Of a stretch of DNA of 64,000 nucleotides, positions 26,447 to 33,881 are shown in pieces; position 1 is the first letter of the stretch; the number at the start of each line of letters is the position of its first letter. The DNA lies in contig JBCCGI010000010.1 in the NCBI GenBank assembly GCA_039029355.1, positions 62,001 through 126,000 on the forward strand. Direction: 5' to 3'. A model generated the notes under the pieces. That model was given only the letters and a program-made list of their open reading frames with translations. It did no database searches and was not told where the DNA came from. The stretch is from JBCCGI01 sp039029355. GTDB taxonomy: Bacteria > Planctomycetota > UBA1135 > GCA-002686595. Position numbers and translations under genes: made by a program.

Positions 26447-28180
26447 TCAGGGGAGCGCGCCGCCCACGACCAGCTGGAGGCCGTTGCTGAGATACGCCTG
26501 CCCCGGCGTCACGACCGACGCCTGCACGTAGACCGAGTTGCCCTCGTAGCTCGGGTTCTCGTCGATGAAGACGTCCCACGCGAGGGGGCACGTCGGGTCG
26601 ATCCAGATGGGCCCGGTGGTCTCCATACCCTGCAGCGGGTCCACGAGGAAGAGCCCCAGGAAGCCCGCGAGCGGCGAGCCCACGGGCGCCAAGGGGTCCG
26701 GCGACCAGCTCAGCGTGAGGTAGACGTCTGCGGGGCCCGAGATCTGCGCCGACGGGGCGAGCTGAAACTGCACCTCCTCGCCGATGCGGGGGTCGCCCGA
26801 GGCGGTGAGCGTGACCGGATTCCCGGCCTCGCCGTAGGGCAGCACGCGAGGCTCGACCTCGGGCCCCAGCAGCACGCGCCACACGGTGCCGGACTCAGGC
26901 CCCAGGACGTCGTCGCCGGGGGCGCCGGTCAGGACGTCGCCCATGCCGTCTCCGTCGAGGTCGCCTGCCAGCGCGATCGAGGATCCGAAGCCGTCGCCGG
27001 CGCCCAGGAAGCCGGCAAAACCGCCCTTGCCGGCGCTGATGCGCGTCTCGTGCGACGCGTCTCCCTGCGGGCTGAGCAGCAGGTACCAGAGCGCCCCCTG
27101 ACCGGCGACCCAGTCGGCCGCGCCGGGCGCGCCGACCGCCAGCACGAGTCCGCTCAGCTCGCCCGGCGGCGGCTCGAGCGCGGCGACCGAGGCGCCGAAG
27201 CGATCGTCCTCTTCGAGCTCCGCGGCGAGCGCGCTGCACGCGGCGGGGAGCAGCGCGCCGTCCTTCGCGGTGCCGTCGTCGTCCAGGAACAGGATCCAGA
27301 GTCCGCCTCCGCCGGCGAGCTCAGGCGCTCCGACCGCGACGTCCGGCCGGCCGTCCGCGTCGAGGTCGCCCGGGTCGTCGAAGCGTCCCAGCTTGGCGAG
27401 GGCTGAGCCGAAGCGCCCATCGACCGAGACGTGAGCGGGCGCGCCGCCCGACGCGCTGATCTTCTGCGCCGACTGCGGCGCGCCGCCCGTGCCGGAGAAG
27501 AGGATCCACATCGCTCCGCGGTCTACACCGCCGTCGTCGCATCCCGGAGCGCCCACCGCGAGGTCGTCGTAGCCATCGCCGTCGAGGTCGCCGAGGCGCG
27601 CGAGAGCGGTGCCGAGCTCGTCTCCGGCCGCGACGCCGCCCGCAAAGCACGCGTGCGTTGCGTCGACGTGGTGCACGAGCGACAGCGTGAGGTCGGGGTT
27701 CAGCTCGAGCACGTAGAGCGCGCCGGCTCCGCCCGACTCGCCGGGCGCGCCGACGGCGATCTCCTGTGATCCGTCGCAGTCCGTGTCGCCGAGGCGCGTC
27801 AACGCCGCTCCGAAGCGGTCGCCGTCCGCCGGCTGCACCGCGGGCGGCAGGACGAGCGGCTCGATCGAGGCGAGCTCGTTTGGCGTGGCCGAGCTCGGGC
27901 CCCAGATGGAGATGAGCCACAACCCTCCGCCACCAGAACCCGGCTCGGCCGGGGCGCCGGCGACGATCTCAATCGTGCCGTCGTTGCCGAGGTCTCCCAG
28001 CGCTGCGAGGGCGGATCCGAAGCGCCCGCTCTGCGCGAGCGCTTCGACGTGAAGCTCGGGATCCTCCGAGGTCGGCACTTCGGCGACCCCGGGGCAAAGT
28101 CCGCCGACCTGGGCGGCGGATGCGGGCCAGGGAAGCAGAACGAAGAGCAGATAGGCACGACGATGCCATAGGGTGAACAT
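26447..28180 (-). CDS. Secreted FG-GAP (integrin-alpha-like) repeat protein
   Basis: A 577-residue exported protein. The ATG at 28180 is preferred over a TTG at 28195 because GGGGGAGG lies 5-6 bases before it. Signal peptide MFTLWHRRAYLLFVLLPWPA, cut around ASAAQ before Gln. The body has about six propeller-type repeats of the integrin kind (FGSALAALGDLGNDGTIEI, FGAALTRLGDTDCDGSQEI, LGTALARLGDLDGDGYDDL, FGSSIALAGDLDGDGMGDV) each followed by a VGAPG-like strand. The last about 120 residues form the C-terminal module ending YVQASVVTPGQAYLSNGLQ. Function unknown; surface or secreted binding protein is the usual guess. Convergent with the selenoprotein gene. Confidence 0.85.
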   Translation of the reverse strand: MFTLWHRRAYLLFVLLPWPASAAQVGGLCPGVAEVPTSEDPELHVEALAQSGRFGSALAALGDLGNDGTIEIVAGAPAEPGSGGGGLWLISIWGPSSATPNELASIEPLVLPPAVQPADGDRFGAALTRLGDTDCDGSQEIAVGAPGESGGAGALYVLELNPDLTLSLVHHVDATHACFAGGVAAGDELGTALARLGDLDGDGYDDLAVGAPGCDDGGVDRGAMWILFSGTGGAPQSAQKISASGGAPAHVSVDGRFGSALAKLGRFDDPGDLDADGRPDVAVGAPELAGGGGLWILFLDDDGTAKDGALLPAACSALAAELEEDDRFGASVAALEPPPGELSGLVLAVGAPGAADWVAGQGALWYLLLSPQGDASHETRISAGKGGFAGFLGAGDGFGSSIALAGDLDGDGMGDVLTGAPGDDVLGPESGTVWRVLLGPEVEPRVLPYGEAGNPVTLTASGDPRIGEEVQFQLAPSAQISGPADVYLTLSWSPDPLAPVGSPLAGFLGLFLVDPLQGMETTGPIWIDPTCPLAWDVFIDENPSYEGNSVYVQASVVTPGQAYLSNGLQLVVGGALP

Positions 28181-28398
28181 GGGTACCTCCCCCAAGAAAC
28201 TTGGTTCCGGTTTGAGAGCCCGGGTGCTCCCGGGCGACGGGGTCAGGGGGTGGCGCCAGTCCTGGACCTGCTTGGGGAGAGCGCTTTCGCTCGCGCTCTA
28301 ACGGCAAAAAGCGCGAATCCTCGTTGGAATCGCGCGGGCCAAGGTCTTCCGGCAACGGAGTGGGAGGGCTTAGCTTGAAGCGCGGAGGAATGCCCTAC

Positions 28399-30924
28399 AT
28401 GAAGAACGCCGAGGCTGAGGAAGACATCGTCCAGCGCGTGCTCACGAGCTTCGTCTGCGACTACGAGGCGGGACGCAACCCAGACCCCGAGCGGTACGCC
28501 GCGCGCTGTCCTAGCGCCGAGACGCGCGCGCGCTTCCGACTCGAGCTCGACGAGTACATGGACCTGAGCGAGCTCCTGCCCGAGCCGCACGAGGTCCACG
28601 GCCGCATCGGGCCGTACCGCATCGAGTCGGAGCTAGGCCGCGGCGGTATGGCGCAGGTCTTCGAGGTCTGGGACGACGACCTCAACCGCAGCCTCGCGAT
28701 GAAGGTCAGCCTGGACGCGCGGCTCAACGCCGACGGCAGCGTTCCGCCCGGCCGAGAGGCGAAGGTCGCGCGCTTCCTGCAGGAGGCGCAGATCACGAGC
28801 CAGCTCCGACACCCCGGCATCGCGCCGGTGCATCGCTTGGGCGTCGACTCGCGCGGGCACATCTACTTCACGATGCAGCTCATCGAGCAGGACACGCTGA
28901 CCGACATCTTCGGACAGCTCCGCGCGGGAACCGGCGGCTGGACGACCACCAAGGTCGTCGGCGTGCTGCTCAAGGTGTGCGAGGCGGTCGCGTATGCGCA
29001 CCGACAGGAGGGCGTCATCCACCGCGACCTCAAGCCGCGCAACGTGATGGTCGGGCGCTTCGGCGAGGTGTACGTGCTCGACTGGGGGCTCGCCAAGTTC
29101 CTCAACAAGGACGCGCAGGGATCGCTCGGCGTGTTCCTACGGGGCCAGTCCGCCGCGTCGACCGTGATCACGAGCCCGTGGGGAGAGAGCGGCCTGGAGA
29201 GCGTGCTGTCCTTCACCCAGGACGGGCACGTGATCGGTACGCCCTACTACATGTCGCCCGAGCAGGCCGAGCACGAGACGCACACCGTCGACGGCCGCAC
29301 CGACGTCTACTCGGTGGGCGCGATCCTCTACGAGCTGCTCGCGGGCCACGCGCCCTACGACGAGCGCCGCCCGAGCGAGGAGCAGGCCCCGCCGCTAAGC
29401 GTCGTGCTGCAGCGTCTGCTCGACGGACCGCCCAAGCCTCTCAGCCAGGTCGCCCCCGGCGCGCCGGCCGAGCTCGCCTCGATCTGCGAGAAGGCTATGG
29501 AGCGCGACGTCGAGCGCCGCTATGGGAGCATGGTCGAGCTGCGCGACGACCTGCAGGCGTACCTGGAGAACCGGGTCGTCAAGGCGCACGCGACGGGTGC
29601 GTTGGCGGAGGCGAAGAAGTGGGTCTTGCGCAACCGAGGTGTCGCCTCGGCGGTCGGCGTCGCGTTGCTCGCGGTCGTCGCGTTGGTCGGCTTCGCCCTG
29701 GAGTCGCAGCGGCGCGAGCTGCGGCAGGCGGATGCCGTCGCCTTGTCGGCGCTGCTCGTCAAGGAAAACCGGGAGGTCTGGGCCGCGGTGCTGGGAGGCG
29801 AGCGGATCGCGGCCTGGGTCGAGTCGTTCGAGGAGCTGCTCGGCCGTATGGACGGGGACGACGCGTGGGATGAGTCCGGAGGCCTCGGGCACCTGGGAGC
29901 CGAGGTCGCCCAGGATCTGGCCCGGCTTGGCGGTCCCCCTGGAGCGCTGGCACGCATGCGGTCGCGGCTTGATTTGGCGGAGAGGATCGAGGAGCTCACG
30001 GTCTCGGGTGAGCAGGCCGACACGGCTTGGAAGGACGCGGCCGCCTTCGTGCGCTCATCCGACGCCTACGGCGGGATCGAGCTGACCCCGCGCCTGGGAC
30101 TTCTGCCGCTCGGGGTGGACCCTAGGTCGGGGCTCTATGAGTTCGTCGACCTTCAGACGGGGCTGCCTCCCGAGCTCGATCCAGCTACCAACGAGCGAGT
30201 CGTGGGGGAGGAGACCGGCGTGGTCTTCGTGCTTGTCCCCGGTGGCGACTTCGCGTTCGGTCCTCCCGGCGCAAGCGAGTCTCGTTCCGTCCCGCCCTTC
30301 CTGATCTCGAAATACGAGCTGACTCAGGGGCAGTGGCAGCGGATGACCGGTGATACGCGCGGTCAGTTCGGTCCGGGGTCGACGTTCCGAGGCCGGGTCA
30401 ACGACCTGTCTCACCCCGTGGAGCTCGTGAGCTGGGAAGAGTGCTCGCGCTTCCTGGAGGGCTTCGGCTTCGCGCTTCCCACCGAGGTCGAGTGGGAGTA
30501 CGCGGCCAGGGCTCGCTCTACGTGGGACTGGTCGACGGGGCCGGAGTACACCAGCTTGGAGGGGCACGCGAACCTCGCGGACCGCTCGGGCGTCGAGGCC
30601 GGACTCCCCATCAAGGGAGCCGCCGACACGTGGCCCGATCTCGACGACGGCTTTGCTTGGACAGCGCCGGTTGGATCGCTCTTGCCGAATGCCTTCGGGC
30701 TGCACGACGTGCACGGCAACGTCTTCGAGTGGTGCGCGGACGAGTGGACGCTCGATTCGGATGCGGTCGTCACGGTCGGAGAGATCAGCCATGCCATCCG
30801 CGGAGGTGGCTGGAACTCGTACTACAAGTTTGCCACGAGTCACTACCGCCTTGGAGCCGCCGAGTCTACTCGCCGCGCCAGCCTCGGCGCTCGGCCGGTG
30901 CTTCGCGTCACCCCGAACGGCTAG
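28399..30924 (+). CDS. Membrane Ser/Thr protein kinase fused to SUMF1-type domain
   Basis: An 841-residue Hanks-type kinase. ATG at 28399 is chosen since GGAGGA (28384-28389) is 9 bases upstream; the ATG at 28390 would be too close. Residues 1-65 are a short helical N-terminus. The kinase domain (about 70-370) has LGRGGMAQVFEVWD, AMKV (Lys102), HRDLKPRNV (Asp210), DWG in place of DFG, and GTPYYMSPEQAEHETHTVDGRTDVYSVGA-type activation segment in two parts. One membrane segment sits at about 416-435. The C-terminal SUMF1/FGE-like domain (about 606-841, VFVLVPGGDFAFGPPG, ALPTEVEWEYAARARS, HDVHGNVFEWCADEW) would be extracytoplasmic; FGE catalytic cysteines are not seen. It is convergent, 9 bases apart, with ECF sigma genes, the planctomycetal kinase-sigma pairing. 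Confidence 0.9.
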   Translation: MKNAEAEEDIVQRVLTSFVCDYEAGRNPDPERYAARCPSAETRARFRLELDEYMDLSELLPEPHEVHGRIGPYRIESELGRGGMAQVFEVWDDDLNRSLAMKVSLDARLNADGSVPPGREAKVARFLQEAQITSQLRHPGIAPVHRLGVDSRGHIYFTMQLIEQDTLTDIFGQLRAGTGGWTTTKVVGVLLKVCEAVAYAHRQEGVIHRDLKPRNVMVGRFGEVYVLDWGLAKFLNKDAQGSLGVFLRGQSAASTVITSPWGESGLESVLSFTQDGHVIGTPYYMSPEQAEHETHTVDGRTDVYSVGAILYELLAGHAPYDERRPSEEQAPPLSVVLQRLLDGPPKPLSQVAPGAPAELASICEKAMERDVERRYGSMVELRDDLQAYLENRVVKAHATGALAEAKKWVLRNRGVASAVGVALLAVVALVGFALESQRRELRQADAVALSALLVKENREVWAAVLGGERIAAWVESFEELLGRMDGDDAWDESGGLGHLGAEVAQDLARLGGPPGALARMRSRLDLAERIEELTVSGEQADTAWKDAAAFVRSSDAYGGIELTPRLGLLPLGVDPRSGLYEFVDLQTGLPPELDPATNERVVGEETGVVFVLVPGGDFAFGPPGASESRSVPPFLISKYELTQGQWQRMTGDTRGQFGPGSTFRGRVNDLSHPVELVSWEECSRFLEGFGFALPTEVEWEYAARARSTWDWSTGPEYTSLEGHANLADRSGVEAGLPIKGAADTWPDLDDGFAWTAPVGSLLPNAFGLHDVHGNVFEWCADEWTLDSDAVVTVGEISHAIRGGGWNSYYKFATSHYRLGAAESTRRASLGARPVLRVTPNG

Positions 30925-30933
30925 CTTGGATCC

Positions 30934-31749
30934 CTACTCCTGAACGGAGCGATTCCGTCGCTCGGGTCCCGCCATCTTGCGCGCGATCGACGCTCGCGCC
31001 CGCGACAGCAGCATCGACACGGCCGCCTCGCTGCGTCCCAGCTTCGCGCCGATCTCGCGGTACGACAGCCCGTCGCGGTAGCGCAGGCGCACGACCTCAC
31101 CCTGGAGGCCGCCGAGCGTCTCGATCACGCGGTCGAGCCGCTGGCGCTTCTCCTCCCACTCGCGCTTTTCGCGCCAGGCGGCGGTGCCCTCCTCCTCGCT
31201 CGAAGCGCGTAGCTCGAGCTCGGTCGTATCGACATCGCTGGAGGGGACCTGGCCTCGGCTCAGGTTGCGGATGCGGTTCTCGACCAGGGCGCGGAGCCAG
31301 GGGCGGAACGAGTCCTCCTTGCTTTGCCGGAAGCGTACGAGCGAGCGGATCGACTCCGCCAGCACGTCCTGTGCGACATCGCCCGAATCCAGTCGCTGGC
31401 GCAGCGACTGGCCCAGCCTGCGCCGGACCATGTCGAGGACACGCGGGTGGTAGCGCTCCATCAGGAGCGACAGCGCGTGGCGGTTGCCGTCCTGCGCCTC
31501 CCTGACCAGCAGCGCGGTGTGCTCTTCGAGCAATGGATCCTCGTCGCGAGGAGTCGGTGTGCCGACCGCCGGCGAGGCCAGGAACTCGGCCCAGGCCTCT
31601 TTCTCCGTCAACGGCTCGACATCGGGCTCCAGTCCGCAGTCGCGCATCGCTGCGTACCAGGCCTGATCCGGATTCGAGACCTCTTGGTTGGCCGCACTGC
31701 GGCCCTCACGGAAGCTCATCGCAGATTGAGTTCCACCTCGATCGTCCAT
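30934..31749 (-). CDS. ECF-type RNA polymerase sigma factor (with N-terminal extension)
   Basis: A 271-residue sigma-70-family protein. An acidic N-terminal extension (about 1-85) precedes region 2 (NRHALSLLMERYHPRVLDMV, SGDVAQDVLAESIRSLVRFR, SFRPWLRALVENRIRNLSR) and region 4 (LQGEVVRLRYRDGLSYREIG, AKLGRSEAAVSMLLSRARAS), the helix-turn-helix that contacts the -35 box. Start is uncertain: ATG 31749 has GGAG 8 bases ahead; an in-frame ATG at 31719 is possible. No anti-sigma gene is adjacent; the nearby kinase may control it by phosphorylation of the extension or linker, which is inference. Confidence 0.88.
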   Translation of the reverse strand: MDDRGGTQSAMSFREGRSAANQEVSNPDQAWYAAMRDCGLEPDVEPLTEKEAWAEFLASPAVGTPTPRDEDPLLEEHTALLVREAQDGNRHALSLLMERYHPRVLDMVRRRLGQSLRQRLDSGDVAQDVLAESIRSLVRFRQSKEDSFRPWLRALVENRIRNLSRGQVPSSDVDTTELELRASSEEEGTAAWREKREWEEKRQRLDRVIETLGGLQGEVVRLRYRDGLSYREIGAKLGRSEAAVSMLLSRARASIARKMAGPERRNRSVQE

Positions 31750-31881
31750 CGTGCGAGCTCCGACGAGCAGAAGGGAACGGGTATAGGAGTTACATCAACC
31801 CCTGGCCGAAGGCTGAAAGCCGATCATAGCCGTGCCCCGCGCGGGCTATCAAGGTGAGTAGGCCGACTTTACCTGCGAGCG

Positions 31882-32613
31882 TCACGCCGTTTCGTCGCGG
31901 GATCGCCTCCTGAGCACGTCACGCAGCTTGAGGCGCGCCCGGACCAGCAGCATCGGCACGGCGCCCTCGACGCGCCCGAGCGATCGGGCGATGTCGCGGA
32001 GCGGGGTTCCCGACAGCCTCTTCCGGAGCGCGAAGGCATAGTCCGGATGCGTCTTCTCAAGCTCGTTCAATGCGAGGTCGATGCGCGTCGAGTCGTGCCG
32101 ACAGGGCGGACGCTCCGGGAGCACGTCGCAAAGCTCGGGGATCAGCGGGGCCGGCACGGGCGTGCCGTCGGCGGCCCGGTTCATCCGGAGGATGGTGTTG
32201 TGGACCAGGACGCGCAGCCAGCCGCTGACGCTCCCCTTCTCGCGGACCTCGAGGCGATCGAGCGAGCGCACGACCTGCACGTTGGCCTCCTGTTGCACGT
32301 CGGCGGAGTCGAGGTGGCGGCGCAGCCCCGGACCGAGCTTGCGGCGGGCAAAGGAGCGGATGCGGGGCTGGACGCGCTCGACGAAGAGGTCGCGCGCCTC
32401 GGTATTGCCCAGCTGGCTCGCGCGGATCAGCGTCTCGGTCAGGCCCGTCGACTCGGGCGTCTCCCGCACCAACCTGCGCAGCTCGAAGCAGTCCGAGAAG
32501 GGGGCGGACTCGAACTCGTGCAGCGCCTCCCGATCGGTTAGGCCGACGCAGTCCGCTTCCGCTCCGGTGGCGTCTACTTGCTGATACCAATATTGATTGA
32601 TTCGTGCGCTCAT
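31882..32613 (-). CDS. ECF-type RNA polymerase sigma factor
   Basis: A 243-residue sigma-70-family protein. N-terminal extension about 1-60; region 2 at about 65-145 (NTEARDLFVERVQPRIRSFA, DSADVQQEANVQVVRSLDRL, VSGWLRVLVHNTILRMNRA) and region 4 at about 185-235 (ALRKRLSGTPLRDIARSLGR, VEGAVPMLLVRARLKLRDVL). It is a clear paralogue of the protein encoded at 30934-31749, with the same layout. It starts 3 bases after the stop of the upstream sigma-like gene and has no clear Shine-Dalgarno, so translation is probably coupled. Confidence 0.83.
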   Translation of the reverse strand: MSARINQYWYQQVDATGAEADCVGLTDREALHEFESAPFSDCFELRRLVRETPESTGLTETLIRASQLGNTEARDLFVERVQPRIRSFARRKLGPGLRRHLDSADVQQEANVQVVRSLDRLEVREKGSVSGWLRVLVHNTILRMNRAADGTPVPAPLIPELCDVLPERPPCRHDSTRIDLALNELEKTHPDYAFALRKRLSGTPLRDIARSLGRVEGAVPMLLVRARLKLRDVLRRRSRDETA

Positions 32614-32616
32614 TTC

Positions 32617-33120
32617 TTATGCCTTGTAGAAGCGGAGGCGCGCCTCGGCGCGCATTTCCAGGGCTCGGTCTTCGTCGACCCCGAGGACCTCACAGAGGAT
32701 CTGGATCGGCGCCCTTCCACCGCAGTCAAGATCGAGCTGCAGCACCGTTCGGTGCGGATCGGGCAGGCGCCCGATTCTCTCAACGGTCTCGTCCAGCTGA
32801 ACTTGCTGTTCTCTCGTCCGCTTTCTCGGACGGGGCTGCTTCCCCACGCGCTCGATCGCCAACTCCCTGCCGATTTGGAACACCCAGAAGGCGAGCGCTT
32901 CGGGGCGGCCGGGGCGGAACTCGTGGGCGCGCCCGAAGGCAGACACCGCCGCCTCGACGATGATCGAGTTGATCGTGCCTGGCGGCAGATGTCTCGCGTA
33001 CCGCAGCTCGAGGAGCCCACGCAGGCGCTCCGCGTTCTGCAGGAGCAAGTCGAAGGCCTCCTTCTTCCGATCGAGCTGGATCAACCTCACGAAGAGGCGC
33101 CCACTGTCCTGTCCCTCCAT
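32617..33120 (-). CDS. Divergent ECF sigma-like protein
   Basis: A 167-residue protein that looks like a shortened, degenerate ECF sigma. Region-2-like part: AFDLLLQNAERLRGLLELRY, then TINSIIVEAAVSAFGRAHEF and ALAFWVFQIGRELAIERVG, which parallels the DVAQ...WLRALVENRI spacing of its neighbours. Region-4-like part: DPHRTVLQLDLDCGGRAPIQ and LCEVLGVDEDRALEMRAEAR. The helix-turn-helix is poorly conserved, so it may bind a different site, act as a decoy, or regulate the others. ATG at 33120 has GGGGAG 6 bases ahead. First gene of the run of three. Confidence 0.6.
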   Translation of the reverse strand: MEGQDSGRLFVRLIQLDRKKEAFDLLLQNAERLRGLLELRYARHLPPGTINSIIVEAAVSAFGRAHEFRPGRPEALAFWVFQIGRELAIERVGKQPRPRKRTREQQVQLDETVERIGRLPDPHRTVLQLDLDCGGRAPIQILCEVLGVDEDRALEMRAEARLRFYKA

Positions 33121-33881
33121 CTCGTACTCCCCGTTCGGCGGTTGGCCCTTTAGGGTGCCTCCCCGGCGTTCGCTCAGGTTGGGAAGACCGAATGGTCCGG
33201 CAGGGTGTGAGGGGAAGTCACCTCGGCTCGTCCTCGACAGGGCAAGCCCTATCGAGACGAACGATCGTGGTTCAAGGTTCCGGCTGACTCACCGGTTTAG
33301 TCGCTTTAGCAGGTCGCTGTCTTGTCAACGGGCGCGAGTGCGCAAACTGACGATACGCGCTCCATTCCGGACAAGATGTACACGTGTTGTTGTCGTTTGT
33401 TCCCGCGCTTCATGTTTGGTGGAAGTCGAATTCGACGTACAAAAAATCCGGGATTCGGCGTTAGGTTTCGCCGGTCGCAACGTGGCGCTCGCAAACCGGC
33501 GGAACCATGGATGCACTAATCGCATAGCCCGAAGAAACGTCGAAGCCGGACGGCCGATGGCGAGAACTCGAGAAATCAAAAAACGACGTTGTGACTCGCC
33601 GTTTCGAGGTCTCTCCACGATGAGTCGGACAGCAAGAGCACCACGCCCCGGGGGAGAGCCGCGAGGCGCCGCCGTGCGTCCGTGTGAGACCGCTCGCAGG
33701 GTCTCCTGCCGCGTAGGGGTGATGCACGGCACGCGCCGCGACGGGACGACTGGGTCGTCCCCGGCGGAGTGTGGGTAGGCCTCTGAGGGGAAGCCTTCCC
33801 ACGCCTCCGTGGCGGGTCTCTTGGTGCCCAAGGGCGCCGGCCGTCGGAGGACGGCCGGCGCCTCCCAACTTCGGGCATTCC
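33121..33881. other. 761-base region without a recognisable gene, upstream of sigma cluster
   Basis: Lower GC than the surroundings at 33290-33600, with an A-run at 33441-33446 and a 12-bp palindrome GTCGAATTCGAC (33425-33436). Several hairpins occur at 33743-33761 (GGGACGAC/GTCGTCCC) and 33833-33862. Short open frames exist on both strands but none has a supporting ribosome site or a familiar sequence. It should carry the promoter(s) of the sigma gene run and the transcript end of the DUF2339 gene. Confidence 0.6.
33833..33862 (-). terminator. Strong 13-bp hairpin downstream of the DUF2339 gene
   Basis: GGCGCCGGCCGTC (33833-33845) pairs perfectly with GACGGCCGGCGCC (33850-33862) around a GGAG/CTCC loop. 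It lies 20 bases beyond the stop of the minus-strand DUF2339 gene. No T-tract follows, so the mechanism is uncertain, but its stability and place suit a transcription end. Confidence 0.6.

Noticed and set aside
33448..33480. Integron attC-like core GTTAGGT
   Set aside because: No matching inverse core (RYYYAAC) at the right distance and no cassette structure around it.
33306..33494. 62-codon frame on the minus strand in the long gap
   Set aside because: No ribosome site, no recognisable sequence, and composition like random GC-rich DNA.
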